DNA of 64,000 nucleotides from Cheilinus undulatus (Eukaryota > Chordata > Actinopteri > Labriformes > Labridae). Position 1 is the stretch's first letter, and each line of letters opens with the position of its first letter. The notes beneath the pieces are model-generated. The model did not search any database and had not been told where the DNA came from. It saw only the letters and a list, made by a program, of their open reading frames with translations. The position numbers and the translations under genes were made by a program. Shown piece by piece: positions 23,860 to 34,448 of this stretch. The stretch is taken from contig NC_054886.1 in NCBI RefSeq assembly GCF_018320785.1, forward strand, positions 32,905,732 to 32,969,731. Reading direction: 5' to 3'.

Positions 23860-24135
23860 TAAAGTTGTTTCCTGTGTCCTGCTCTTCATCTTCAGTTCAG
23901 TCTGAAACAATGAATCACTCTCTTCCCATCATCAGCTCGAGCTGCAGGCAGAAAAAAAAAAAAACAGAGAAGAAACCGTTTTTGAAGTGAATTTCTGAAG
24001 ACGTCAAGCTTTGGTTAAAGGAGATTTATATCAGTTCACAGCTCTTGTCTCACTTCCTGTTGTCAGCCAGTGTTGCTGCTTTGCTGTCGCCATGAAGACA
24101 AGCTCAACCTGTTAGCCACAATCTTTGGTCTGTGT
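23860..24135 (-). repeat. Duplicated 3' segment, second copy
   Basis: Direct duplicate of 21242-21560. The copy nearest the Fc-receptor-like gene. See the candidate terminal exon at 23892-23941. Confidence 0.55.
23892..23941 (-). CDS. Candidate terminal exon of the Fc-receptor-like gene
   Basis: Reverse strand acceptor CCTGCAG at 23942-23948. Joined in phase 1 to the transmembrane exon (25917-26063), it reads ARADDGKRVIHCFRLN then TGA, giving a short tail without tyrosine motifs. The joining phase fits, but no conserved protein signal confirms it and other exons in 24560-25900 cannot be excluded. Confidence 0.3.
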
Positions 24136-24194
24136 CACTAAACTGAGTGAATGCACTGCATTAAAAGCAGGCATGATTCTGAACTAAATTCACT

Positions 24195-24560
24195 GCATGG
24201 GCTCAGGAACATTCCAGAAATCACTGTCTGTCAACACAGTTGGCCGTGCCATCCACCAATCACAGCTAAAGCTGGATCATGGAGAGAAGAAGCCATGTAT
24301 TAACACAATCCAGAAACACCGCCGTCTTCTCTGGACCAAAGCTCATTTAACATGGACTGAGGAAACATGGAGAACTGTTCTGTGGTCAGAGGAAACCACA
24401 GACGTTGTGTCTTGTGGACTCAAGAGGAGAGGGAGCATCAGCTTGTTCTCCTGGCTCAGTCCTAAAGCCTGCATCTCTGATGGTATGGGGTTGCATTAGT
24501 GCCTATGGCGTGGGCAGCTCTAACATCTGGAAAGGAACTATCAATGCTGAGAAGTAGAGA
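24195..24560 (+). pseudogene. DNA-transposon transposase fragment
   Basis: Open frame from 24197 reading MGSGTFQKSLSVNTVGRAIH, later KHRRLLWTKAHLTWTEETW and RTVLWSEET. The segment before the first catalytic acid and the WS(D/E)E motif are typical of Tc1/mariner-superfamily transposases. The frame ends at 24499, while recognisable text (GATGGTATGGGGTTGCATTA) continues past it. No ends of this element were identified. Confidence 0.65.
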
Positions 24561-24839
24561 GAGCTTTTAGAGCAACATACGCTAAACAAAAACCAAAACG
24601 ATCAGCACTCTTTACACCTTTATTTAAAAAAAGAAAATGAGAGCAGCAAACAAAACAGACGCGTTTCAGCCCGATGCTTTCATCAGCATTTCTACAACAC
24701 CTGTGTGTGTGTCACTTCTAAACAATCAACACCAGAACAGTCTGATAGGAAAGCCCTATAATACAATAAGAAGCAAACAATGAAATTCAACTTCATGAGG
24801 ATGTGAGCATATTAGCCGAGAAAAATAAATTAATGATAT

Positions 24840-25300
24840 CATTATCCCAGTATTCACCCATTTAAGCTACCTTTTGTCATTACATACCAATTTTTTTCCT
24901 AGTTTTTGCCCCTTTTTGCCACTTCTTTTTGCCACTATATCCCAGTTTTGCCACTTTTCACCACTTTTCACACATTTTAGCTACCTTTTGCTACTAAATA
25001 CCACTTGTTGCTTGTTTTTGCCACTCTAGTCACTTTTCACTCCTTTTTTGCCACATTTGCACCATTTCATGTCATCTATAACTCATTTTTTGTCACTTCT
25101 CACCCATTTTTTTTGATACTTTCTGACACCTTTTCCACTTTTCCTCACCCCTTTCACCCATTTTTGTCGCTTTTTGACCATTTTTGCCACCTTTAACTTA
25201 TTGTTATTGTACTTCAAGCTGTTTTTGCTTCACCACTTAGATTGTGGCTCTTGCAAAAGTGTTTTTCAACAATTTGGCTCTGTGGTTGAGCAGGGTTAAG
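24840..25300. repeat. T-rich TTTTTGCCACTTTT array with hAT-type edge
   Basis: Same degenerate unit as at 10920-11690, with the AGATTGTGGCTCTTGCAAAA and TTTGGCTCTGTGGTTGAGCA edge at its right side. The frame at 25005-25196 is an artefact. Confidence 0.75.
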
Positions 25301-25419
25301 TAGCAATACTGTGAGCAATATCTCCACCATCTTTAGCACAATCTCACACACCTTTAGCCTTCAGACTCAAGAGGCTACTATGTCAATAAGACAGTGTTTT
25401 AATTTTTTTATAAACTAAA

Positions 25420-25885
25420 TTCTGTATTTTGAGCAATGATCTCACATTCTTCACAAATCAGGTATTGCACTCTTCAGCTTTCATGCTATTTACAGCTATT
25501 TGTCCTCTAGTTTCAGCTATTTCATGCCATTTTAAGCTATTTATATGCTTTTTCGGCCATTAAATGCCATTTTTAGCTACTTTAGGCTGTTTTCAGCTAT
25601 TTTTTTTAGCTATTTTCAGCTATTTTTTAATCTTTTTTATCTTTTGAATGCCTTTTCAACTTCTTTTATACCATTTTATGCTTTTTTTTTTTTTTAAGCT
25701 ATTTTTGTGCGTTTTGGCTTTTTTTCAGCAGTTCTTCCACAATTCAGCTCTCAGCATCCCCACACAATTGCAGCTGAAATTGCAATTTTGATCTAGTATT
25801 TAAAATTAAGACATCAAAGAGCCACAAATAATCACAAAAGAGCCACACATGACTCCAGAGCCACATGTTGAATAACACTGGTCTA
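25420..25885. repeat. TTTTAGCTATTTT-type array
   Basis: Degenerate copies of CAGCTATTTTTTAGC up to about 25740, then AAAGAGCCACACATGACTCC and GTTGAATAACACTG, which resembles the ends of the hAT family at 51220-52306. Confidence 0.55.
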
Positions 25886-25916
25886 TCTAAAAATGATCAA
25901 CATGAAGTGTTCTTAC

Positions 25917-26063
25917 CTCGAAACCTCATGCGGAACACACAAATACAGACAAAGAGTGTGACGATGTAGAGGATGAAGAACAGGATTGAGCACATCAGCT
26001 TGGTCACAGACATGAGAGGAGGATGAGGAGTAGTGAGGGGAGGTGAGGTAGTGGCAGGCCGAT
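25917..26063 (-). CDS. Fc-receptor-like gene, stalk and transmembrane exon
   Basis: Acceptor CTCACAG at 26064-26070 and donor CGAG|GTAAG. Encodes a Thr/Pro/Ser-rich stalk (RPATTSPPLTTPHPPL), then a hydrophobic span from about LMCSILFFILYIV through TLFVCICVF, stopped by the basic RMRFRG. No charged residue lies within the membrane span, so there is no visible reason to expect pairing with an ITAM adaptor. No ITIM is encoded here. The start of the tail is in phase 1. Confidence 0.85.
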
Positions 26064-26159
26064 CTGTGAGGAGGAAAAACACCATCAGGACATCCATCCA
26101 TCCTTTTTTACAACTGGGCCTTGTTGGAAAGACGGCCCTCTGACCTGCAATGCTTTCCT

Positions 26160-26560
26160 TCTAAACCAGGTATCCTAAGGCCACCCCATGCCAGAAGAGG
26201 TACATAATCTCTCTGGGAAGTTTTGGGTCTGACCCGAGGTTTCTTCCCCAGAAGATCTCTAAAAGGAAACGATCAGGGGGGATCCTTACCACATCTACAT
26301 CTGCTACACACTTTTGTTTGTGTGCTATCTGAACTTGCTGGGGGTTCTTATGTCAAGTCTTGCCTGGAACTTGGAATTGCTAAGGGTGCCAGGAAGAGTA
26401 ACATCCGGGACAACTTACTTAGCCTGCTGCTACCCTGAACCATCCCAGGAAAATTAAAGAAGGGGTACATAATCCCTCTTGCAAGTTTTGGGTCTGACCT
26501 GTGGTCTCTTCCCCAGAAGACTTCACAGTGGAGCTGACCAGTAGGAACCCTTACCAGATC
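26160..26560. repeat. Degenerate LINE 3' fragment, internally repeated
   Basis: GGTACATAATCTCTCTGGGA with AAGTTTTGGGTCTGACC occurs at 26200 and again near 26464, each followed by a TCTTCCCCAGAAGA block. From memory this is the reverse of the 3' end of a common fish LINE. A possible further scrap of the coding part lies at 26755-26840. Confidence 0.45.
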
Positions 26561-27004
26561 CCTGAACTACAACTGTCACCATTAGTTTTTTTGCATCCAA
26601 AATGAAAGAAGTAGATGTCCTGATGTTTACAAGCAGAGACTTAAATGTCCAAGACAGAGAGCACAACCTTTAATGGATGGTGTGCATGCGACTCAATGTC
26701 AAACAATGTCTGACGCTCACATGCTGTTAGGACATGATGCAAGAGATAGGACAGAAGGGGGGAAGCTCAGAATAGAGTTGCTACTCCTTTGCATCGTAGG
26801 AAAACAGTTGAGTCGAACAGGCGTCGAACTGGGAGCGTTTCCTAAAATGTGATCTGCCAATGTAACTATGACTACAAAATGAAACCAGAACACTTCCTGC
26901 CATGATCCAGACATATGAGCTCTTATTCTATATTTATGTGTAGACTGTGTCAACAGAGATTAGCTAAATAGCATGAAGGCGAAACAATCAGACTTTGTCG
27001 TCAC

Positions 27005-27265
27005 CTCTCACTGCCAGCCAGCTCTGTGGCGACCCTCCTTTTGTTGGGTGTTCACACTTGTAGAAACCTTCATCAGAAGAGGACACTGCTGGGAGGACCA
27101 TCTGTCCTCCTGGCTCTTTACCGATAAAAGCTCCATCTTTGAAGAAACTTGCTGTAAAGTCTGATGTAGAATTATCCTGATTTTCATCCTTGTAGGAGCA
27201 GCAAAGTGTCACTTTGTCTCCCTCTGTCACAGGAAACGCCGGGGTTTCCAGGATCACATCTTTAT
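27005..27265 (-). CDS. Fc-receptor-like gene, Ig domain 2 exon
   Basis: Acceptor CTGTCTCAG before 27265 and donor AGAG|GTGACG after 27005; 261 nt, phase 1 at both ends. Reads [20 protein letters not shown] with the B-strand Cys in [10 protein letters not shown], an [14 protein letters not shown]' region, and the F-strand Cys in [12 protein letters not shown], ending [10 protein letters not shown] second cysteine adjoins the B-strand cysteine. One N-glycosylation site (NST). This is the best conserved part of the gene. Confidence 0.92.
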
Positions 27266-27322
27266 CTGAGACAGAAAAGAATATTCTATTAAAAGACATT
27301 CACCTGTAGGGATTGTTTTGAT

Positions 27323-28310
27323 AATAGTCACACTCAAGCTGCTAAGAACATAAAATGTGCTTTCCATACAGTAGCTATAAAATATTATAGTGATTTTTTT
27401 ATTCTACTTTCATTGAGCAATTTTTATTTTACTCACAACCTACCTGATATCAAATTTATATATATATAAAAAAAGTTTTAACCATTTAAATGCCAGGGTT
27501 ATTTTTTCGATGAAAAAGCAAAAAGATTTATTTTCAATATACTACATGCAAAGTAATTTATGTCATTGATCAGCTGCAACATTGATTTTTATGGAGTATT
27601 ACTTTTTGTGCAGTGTAAAATACTGAACCTTAAACTGCTGAGCACAAAAAATGTACTTTTCGTATGAAAGCTAAAAAAAATTATACATTATTATTTCATT
27701 CTACTTTCATTTAACTATTTTTTTCCACCCACAACTGACCTAATCATTGATATCAATTTTCAATCATTTTTTTAACCCTTTAAATGCCAGTTTTTTTCAT
27801 GACACCAAGAAGTTTTTGATAAAGAAAAAACACAAAAAAGTTATAATTTCCAGTGTACTACATGCAAAGTATTTTTTTGTGTTGAATTTTTACAGTCTTA
27901 GATATATCATTGATTAGCTGCAACACTGAATTTTATGCATCACTATTTTTTGTGCAATATCAAATACTGACTCTTAAACTGCTAAATGCAAAAAATGCCC
28001 TTTTCATTAGGTAGCAATGAAAATAATATACATTATGATTTTATTCTACATTCATTGTGCTTATTTTCCCCCACAACTAAAGTAATTATTGGTATAAAAA
28101 ATTCATTGATTTTTTGAAGATGGTAACCCTTTGAATGCCATTTTTTTTCATAATGCCACCATGTTTTTTGATGAGAGAAAAACAGAAAAATAAATATTTT
28201 TCAAAATGGTACATGCAAAATAGTTTTTTTTTTCAATTATTACAGCCTGGGGTATGTCAATAATTAGCTGCAACATTAAGTTTTATGCATTATTATTTTT
28301 TGCATGTTTA
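27323..28310. repeat. Three tandem copies of a ~300-340 bp AT-rich unit in the intron
   Basis: Units start near 27323, 27632 and 27972 at a CTTAAACTGCT-type motif. Each proceeds through TTTCATTCTACTTTCATT, CCCACAACT, AACCCTTTAAATGCCAG, TACATGCAAAGTA and AGCTGCAACATTGA in the same order. The copies are diverged (roughly 70-80% by eye). The unit lies wholly between the two Ig-domain exons and carries no splice-like exon. Confidence 0.75.
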
Positions 28311-28602
28311 GCTTGTTTATTCTTCATATTCCAAACATGGCCAAAATGACATTATCCTGAGGAAACTTGTAAAAATCATGAATTCTGAGGGAAAAGCCCA
28401 GATTGACACCCAGATATGATAAAATGCACAAGTTATGATTTCATGCAAGTTACATAAAAAATATCAGTTTGAATGGGTTTCTATGAAGCATTTCTTGCTC
28501 TTAACAGCTTGAGTGTAACTCTTTCTTGTAAACAGAGTATTTTAGACTTACTGTAGGATAAACAGTCAATCACTGACCCATATTTAGTATATTTGGTATT
28601 AC

Positions 28603-28866
28603 CTGTAACATTGATGTTGATGACGTTGCTGCATTTCCCATCAGTAGACTCACACCAGTACGCTCCGCTGTCTTTTTCATTGGGATAATTTTTGGAGCAG
28701 GAAGAATTCTTCAGTTTCCCCCAGCCGGGCTGACACGGCTCAGACGTGCTGAAGGAGGTGTTTCTTTTCACCGTCCAGCCACGAGAGTTAGCCGGCGTCT
28801 CACATTTAATGGAGAAGCTCTCATACTTAAAGAACTGAGATTTGTCGGGGTTGACTCTCAGAGTGG
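28603..28866 (-). CDS. Fc-receptor-like gene, Ig domain 1 exon
   Basis: Acceptor TTTTCCACAG before 28866 and donor ACAG|GTAATAC after 28603; 264 nt, phase 1 at both ends. Encodes TLRVNPDKSQFFKYESFSIK, the B-strand Cys, a GWTVKRN C strand, CQPGWGKLKNSSC with an extra Cys pair, and the F-strand Cys in SGAYWCEST, ending NVININVT. N-glycosylation sites NTS, NSS and NVT. The tryptophan after RG and the YWC motif are intact, so the fold should be normal. Confidence 0.92.
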
Positions 28867-28934
28867 CTGTGGAAAATCATCACAAAGGGGTCAAACACTG
28901 TCAAGTCTGCTTTCAGTCCGCTTTTGTTATGATT

Positions 28935-29060
28935 CAGGATGCTGTAAATCGGGGATCACCAGCTACGTTTGCACAAAGGCCAGATTGTTTTCTTAGCAGA
29001 CACTGTGGAGGCCAGACTGTTAATTAAACAAATGACATCTATAGAGATGTTTTGATTTCC
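28935..29060. repeat. hAT-like end fragment
   Basis: GGGGATCACCAGCTACG, TTTGCACAAAGGCCAGATTG resembles 13118-13180. It lies in the intron between the leader and Ig domain 1 exons. 29060-29828 holds no recognisable gene. Confidence 0.4.
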
Positions 29061-29828
29061 TTTGAAATGTACCTTATTTTAGGCATTAGCAGTAAATTCA
29101 CTCCCTACTGCAGCCAGCCACAAGGGGGCGATTGAAATATTTTAGCCGCATATTTGTGGGGCTGTCATGATGTGCATTACGGGGTTTGTGACACTGTTCA
29201 AGCATCAAGCAAATCCAGAAAAAAAAAAAAGATTTCATTTCGGGAAAGTCTGTGAAGAAAGCTGTTGCCATGGTGGTTCTTTTGTTTGCCATGAAACTGG
29301 AAGTAATTTTTTTGGACAAACAGCAAACATTAATAAAAGAATAATGATAGCAATTAAACAAAGAAGATAACAAAAATACATAATACTGCAAAAATGTTTA
29401 AATGTTCTGGGATATAACCACAGAAAGCTCTCCCTAGCACCTGTGTGGGTCACATAGAGACTTTACATACATAGAGAAGCAGAAGTGGGAAGTTAGAAAG
29501 TTATGTTTTCACATCTATTTTTTCTGGTTACCCCTTTACCTACTGACCCAGCACCGGTGCTGTGTTTTATATGTCCAGCAGTCCAGTGGTGTTGGAAAGC
29601 TGAGAATTGTAGGCATGCGTACATATATGGTTCATTACAGAACTCGCAACCATATGATGTGGGCATTCATAGCAAAACACCATAGCAGAACACCTGAAGT
29701 ATTGCAAGACCACTACACAGATTCTCAACACTGTAACTCCTCGAAAGTTTGCTCGATCTAAAAAAATCCAACGTTGACAGAGAGCTGAGAATCTGTGCTT
29801 TCCAGCAATATATGATGTGTGGTATATA

Positions 29829-30363
29829 CAGTGCTTGACAAATTTATAAGACCACCTGTCATATTTGTCTCAGAGACCATCCAGCATCATGAAGTGCTTT
29901 AATGCGGACTCTTTCATCTTCAGTCAGCTCTCCACGTTATACCATTTTGAACAGGAATGAGGAATTTCAAACTGAATTCACCCAAATTTGAGCAGGCTCA
30001 CTGGGCTTCTCTGAGAAGTCAGAAGTGAATCAAGCTTAACATTCAACCATTAAAACTCATTTTTCTGTTCAGGAATGAGAGTAAAGAACTATAAGTTGAC
30101 ATATTAATCAAGAAATGTTAATGTGCTTTACTATTTTTTTCAGTTTTTTGTAAATCAGTAAATTTGAAAATTCATGGATAACAATAATATTTATATTTTA
30201 GCATTAAAAATATTATTTCAGTTAAAAAGCTTCTACATATTGGTGTATTAACCATTGCAGAAACATAAAAAATGATTTTGGTAATTACCAATGCTGTTGA
30301 TTTAAGGCAGCTGTGGCATAAACCTTACTTTGAATGGTGGTCTAATAAATGTGTTTAGCACTG
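29829..30363 (-). mobile_element. Tc1/mariner-type MITE
   Basis: TA-flanked, reverse orientation relative to 4387-4942. Left end CAGTGCTTGACAAATTTATA, with the HTH remnant beginning just inside it (reverse of the MVKRGELTENER text, with a broken start). Lies in an intron of the Fc-receptor-like gene. Confidence 0.8.
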
Positions 30364-30369
30364 TATATA

Positions 30370-30720
30370 CACACGTGGACAAAATTGTTGGTACCCCTCT
30401 GTTAATGAAAGAAAAACCCACAATGGCCACAGAAATAACTTGAATCTGACAAAAGTGACAATAAATAAAAAAATCATTGAAAATTAACCAATGAAAATCA
30501 GACATTGCTTTTGAACTGTGGTTCAACAGAATTATTTTAAAAAACAAACTCATGAAACAGGCCTGGACAAAAATGATGGTACCCTTAACTTAATATCTTG
30601 TTGCACAACCTTTTGAGGCGATCACTGCAATCGAACGATTTCTGTAACTTTCAATGAGACTTCTGCTCCTCTCAGCAGGTATTTTGGCCCACTCCTCATG
30701 AGCAAACTGCTCCAGTTGTC
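30370..30720. mobile_element. Solo end of a Tc1-like element
   Basis: ACACGTGGACAAAATTGTTG, GTACCCCTCTGTTAATGAAA and the following 190 bases match the left inverted repeat of the element at 43236-44043. The next text (TTGTTGCACAACCTTTTGAG) is, from memory, subterminal sequence of the same superfamily. No opposite end was seen. Confidence 0.6.
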
Positions 30721-30965
30721 TCAATTTGTCAAGTTCAAGTACTCCTGGGAAAAGGGACCAAAGCTCTCAGACTTAGGGCATTTCCTGACTATTTTACAGC
30801 CATAATAACAAAACGTGTCCAAATTGCCATTTCTAGACTCAGTAGGTAAAGGGTTAAAACTCATTCTGAACAAGCAGTGTTTTAAAAATTCACTTTTTGG
30901 GTAGTACACGGGAAAAAGGGAGTTCCAATAATCTAAAAAGGTGATAATGAAGGCAAGGATTATAA

Positions 30966-31282
30966 TTTCAGCATTTTTCTGTTAAAAACATCTTCCTTTG
31001 GTGATGTTGAAATGTTTGTTAAAACTTAAATCTGAATCTAAAACCTCTCCTAAGTTTGCGATGCTTGTTTGAATGTGATTGTTAAAACTGCCGAGCTGTA
31101 TTTGTGTTTTCTCTCTTGCTGCTTTGGCTCCTTCTAAAATAATTTCAGTTTTATTTTCATGTAGTTTTGAAAGGTTCTTGCTCATCCAGACATTAACACC
31201 AGCGATGAGTGAAGTGGGGTCATCAGGGGAAACCCAGATATATAGCTGAATATCGTCAGCATAGAGGGGATTTTTCACATTA
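30966..31282 (-). pseudogene. LINE reverse transcriptase fragment (CR1/L2-like)
   Basis: Reverse strand frame with the catalytic YADD in NPLYADDIQLYI, followed by NVWMSKNLSKLHENKTEIIL and the thumb-like NLGEVLDSDLSFNKHFN. About 100 residues of a normally 900+ residue ORF2. The fragment is 5' and 3' truncated and sits only about 150 bases from the leader exon, within the first intron of the Fc-receptor-like gene. Confidence 0.85.
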
Positions 31283-31430
31283 TGATGAGTTATGATGTCC
31301 TCAGACTGAAGCAGATTGGTCTACATCTGATAAGTACAATTCTACTTACAGGATTTATAGGATAAAGACTTTAGAGACAGATATGAGAGCATAGAGATGG
31401 TTACTTATCAAAAAAAGTTAATTCACCTAC

Positions 31431-31461
31431 CGAGCATCAAGCAGAGAGGTGTAATCTCCAT
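31431..31461 (-). CDS. Fc-receptor-like gene, leader exon
   Basis: ATG at 31461, MEITPLCLML plus one base, donor CTCG|GTAGGTG. The short MEIT-PLC leader start and phase 1 end are typical of the fish family. Joining directly to 28866 makes an Ala codon. A weak TATA-like TTATAGAAAA and ETS-like TTTCCTG/AGGATG motifs lie 40-90 bases upstream on the reverse strand. The leader is short for a signal peptide, so a further small exon could be missing. Confidence 0.65.
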
Positions 31462-31809
31462 TTTGTGTGTGATAATGTGACAGCTGAGTTATGTTTTTTC
31501 TATAAGTCAGCCACATCCTGACAGAACACAGGAAATTACATAGGCTAACTCACAAATGCCACGGATGTATGACGAAACTCACACATTTTCAAAAACATAT
31601 CTGCTCAGTTTTTAAATAGCTAAACTGTACCTGAGGCTCAGATCAGCTTTACAAAAACTACTTTTTACATTTCAAACTCAATTCAAGCAAATTCTATAAT
31701 TTATCCCTTTTATATTAAACATCGTTCATGGATTTATCACATTATTTAACTTGACTTACCTTAAAGTAAACTTGAACAACATCTACTTTAAAGTCAGGAT
31801 CTAATGAGG

Positions 31810-32130
31810 AGAGGTTAGAAGATGCAAAAATGGGTTAAAGCAGCAAAAGTAGGCAAAAATGTTATATATGGTTCAAGCACCAAAAGCAGCAAAAAAGGTG
31901 GAAAGTGGCATAAATGGAAAAAAAACAACACCAAACATAGTGGTGGACCAATTTAAAGGAGGCAGAAGTGGGTTACAGTAATGCAAAAGTTTGCAAAAAT
32001 GGGTTAAAATGGCAAAACAGGCATAAAGGGGCAACACAGAGTTTAAGTGGCATAAATGAGTTTAAAATGGCCCAAAAAACAGTAGTGAAAAGAGGTGAAA
32101 TATAGATAAATCCGATCAAGATGGCAAAAA
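31810..32130. repeat. A-rich GCAAAAATGGGTTAAA array
   Basis: Reverse-orientation relative of the T-rich arrays, degenerate. No gene. Confidence 0.6.
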
Positions 32131-32144
32131 TAAGTTAAACTAGA

Positions 32145-32870
32145 AAAGCACTCAGGGAGAGTAGACCTCCGCCATCAGCCCTATCTCCCAATAGTGCAGA
32201 ATCTTGCAATAAATTCCTGGATCCGTCCCCATGTGCCCCCCACCATGATATTTGCGGTTTACTTCCTCCCTGGTGGGGTGGAAACACAGTGACGCAAAGC
32301 ATTGGCTTTGCTATGGGTGGACTGTCATGATTGAAGCATTGCCTGCTGGTGCCAACAGATGCACTGACAGTCTCACCCATGGTCTCACTGGACGACTGGA
32401 AGTCATAGCAGAGGGTGAATATTCCTCTATTCCTCCCAGCATTGTGAGTATTCTCTCTACAATTCGCTGTCTTTCTCTCTGCTACGCTCCGACTCGTCTC
32501 CTCGACCGGCCGTGCGTCTTTCAAACTCTATAAACTCCAAAACTTTGGATAGAAACACACCCACAAATGCTGCTGGGATTGAAGTTACTTATGTCCGCCA
32601 TCTCCTGGTGTAAAGTGGTAACAGCGCAAACCTCTGCCATTAGCCCTATCTCCCAATAGTACAGAATCCTTAAAAAAATCCCTGGATCCAGACGGTGATC
32701 TGGATCAGTCCCAAAATCAAATCAGTTCTTCCTTATGCTATTTCTGACATTTCCTGAAAATGTCATGAAAATCCATCCACAACTTTTTGAGTTATGTTGC
32801 TAACAAACTAACTAACAAACCCACCCAATCACATAACCCCCTTGGCGGAGGTAATTATGCATAAATTGGC
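32145..32870. repeat. SINE-like repeat in two direct parts
   Basis: ACCTCCGCCATCAGCCCTAT (32165) recurs as ACCTCTGCCATTAGCCCTAT (32630). The second part runs to CATAACCCCCTTGGCGGAGG, the familiar end of a widespread fish repeat. The intervening 32250-32540 carries overlapping frames on both strands without recognisable domains. Confidence 0.55.
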
Positions 32871-33179
32871 AAAATGAGTGGAAGATGGTGAAAAGCAGTT
32901 GAAGAGTGGCAAAGCTGGTTAACCACTTAAAGCTAGATAATCAATATGATCAATAAATGACTAAAAAAAAAACCTTCTGAATACAATCTGATAAATGATA
33001 AAAATGTCCTCAAATAGATTATCAGCTATCAAAAACACCTAATGAATAAAATTAGATACAAAAAATATAATTGTTCAACTTTATGAAAATTTGGATCTTT
33101 TTGGTTTTCAGTAGAAAGTGAAAGAAACATTTCAGTCCCAAAGAAATAGATTTTTCTGGCTATAATTTGTGTTTTCTGG

Positions 33180-33380
33180 CTGTAAGGGGTTAAAGAGACA
33201 AAAATGGCCAAAAACAGGGATGACAGAGGTTAAATTGGTGTAAATCATTACAATAATGTAAAGGGACAAAAATGGGTAAAAGTGGTCCAAAAAAATGCAT
33301 AAAGTGGTAAAATTGAGTTTAAAATTACTGAAATGCAAAAACGGTCGAAAATGATGAAAAGTGGTTAAAAGCTGCTGTAA
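33180..33380. repeat. A-rich AAAAATGGG/GTTAAA array
   Basis: Short degenerate array of the same kind as 31810-32130. 32870-33180 is AT-rich and contains text resembling 23440-23560. Confidence 0.5.
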
Positions 33381-33389
33381 TTAAAGATT

Positions 33390-33704
33390 CCACTTCTGGG
33401 TGGGGAGTGAGTGTTTTGCCCCAAGTGAAGGAGTTCAAGTTCTGGGGTCTTGTTCATGAGTGTGGTGAAAGTGAGCAGGAGATTGAAAGGGGGATTGGTG
33501 CAGCATCAGCTGGTGTGCCGGACTGTTGTGTTGAAGACAGAGCTGAGCTGAGAGGCAAAGCTCTCATTTTACCGGCTGATTTACCTCCCAACCCCCACCT
33601 GTGGTCATGAACTCTGGGTAATGACCCAAAGAATGAGATTGCGGATACAGGCGGCTGAAATGAGTTTCCTCAGGATGGTGTCTGGGCTCAGCCTTAGAAA
33701 TGTG
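33390..33704 (+). pseudogene. LINE ORF2 C-terminal region, first half (interrupted)
   Basis: Plus frame 33407-33610 (VKEFKFWGLVHECGESEQEI and GAASAGVPDC) is a decayed reading of the RT-distal region of a common fish LINE. The nucleotide text continues to GGCTCAGCCTTAGAAATGTG at 33704. There it stops; the rest resumes at 36435. Confidence 0.75.
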
Positions 33705-34448
33705 GGGCCAGATACATTAGATCCCAATTTGTGTGCGCAATCTAGAAATTTGCGTTTGGGGTTGGACCGTGGTTTGTGGGTGATTTACTAAGTGATTTAC
33801 GTAAATGACAAGAGGTGCAAATGTGTTGGAGACACACCTGTTTGAATGAGGGTTTTGCGTGTTTCACGGTTTGCAGCATGAGAGCCGAACACGCAAAATG
33901 AATTTCAACCTTCCAGAAGTAGAGGAGTTGACTAATGAAGCCAATAAACACTAAAATGAGCTACAGCAAAGAAGCCCTCGGGGAGTCGGGTAGAAGAAAA
34001 AGTTTTCTCTGTTGGTTTATGCTTCCTGGATTTGGGTGAGATCATCTTGTTTTTGTATTTCTTACCTGGTAAACCACTAAATAGCGGCCGATTGATTTTT
34101 TTGGGGGTGTTGTTGTGTGGATTTATTGTGTTTTTGTTTTTTCCTCAGGAGACTGGTGGATTATAGACTTTTGCATGTGTGTTTGCGTGAGTCATAGACA
34201 TTTAAAAAGACTTAAAAGACACTTAAAAGTGCTTGGATAAGGACTAAGTTGCTGTTTTTGTTAGATTTGGACTTTTAGTTTGTTATGAAGCTACAAAGAC
34301 TGAGATTAAATCTTTAATTTTGTTGTGACCTACTTTGTGCTTATGTTCTGGAGAGGTGTTCATTAAATGGGAAGCACTTTAAACTCATGACGTTCTCTTG
34401 AGAGATTTATTGATTATATTTGTTCAGAATTGTTGTTTATTGCATTTT

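Larger units (their letters stand above)
25917..31461 (-). other. Fc-receptor-like gene (two Ig domains), gene span
   Basis: Four recognised exons, all split after codon base one: 31431-31461 (start MEITPLCLML), 28603-28866 (Ig domain 1), 27005-27265 (Ig domain 2) and 25917-26063 (stalk, membrane span). Joined, the phases work throughout: the leader codon G joins CC to give Ala before TLRVNPDKSQFF. The layout and motifs ([53 protein letters not shown]) are those of teleost receptors usually labelled low-affinity immunoglobulin gamma Fc receptor-like. The likely product is a type I plasma-membrane receptor of about 235 residues plus tail. Ligand, and any true Fc binding, cannot be told from sequence. 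A small extra leader exon, as in mammalian FcRs, was not found. Confidence 0.85.

Noticed and set aside
31431..31461. Search for a separate mini leader exon between 28867 and 31430
   Set aside because: No small phase 1 exon with convincing splice sites was found by eye; direct joining works in phase, so none is annotated.
32135..32533. Overlapping 129- and 93-codon ORFs on opposite strands
   Set aside because: Lie in a SINE-like repeat with no recognisable domain; the pair shadow each other.
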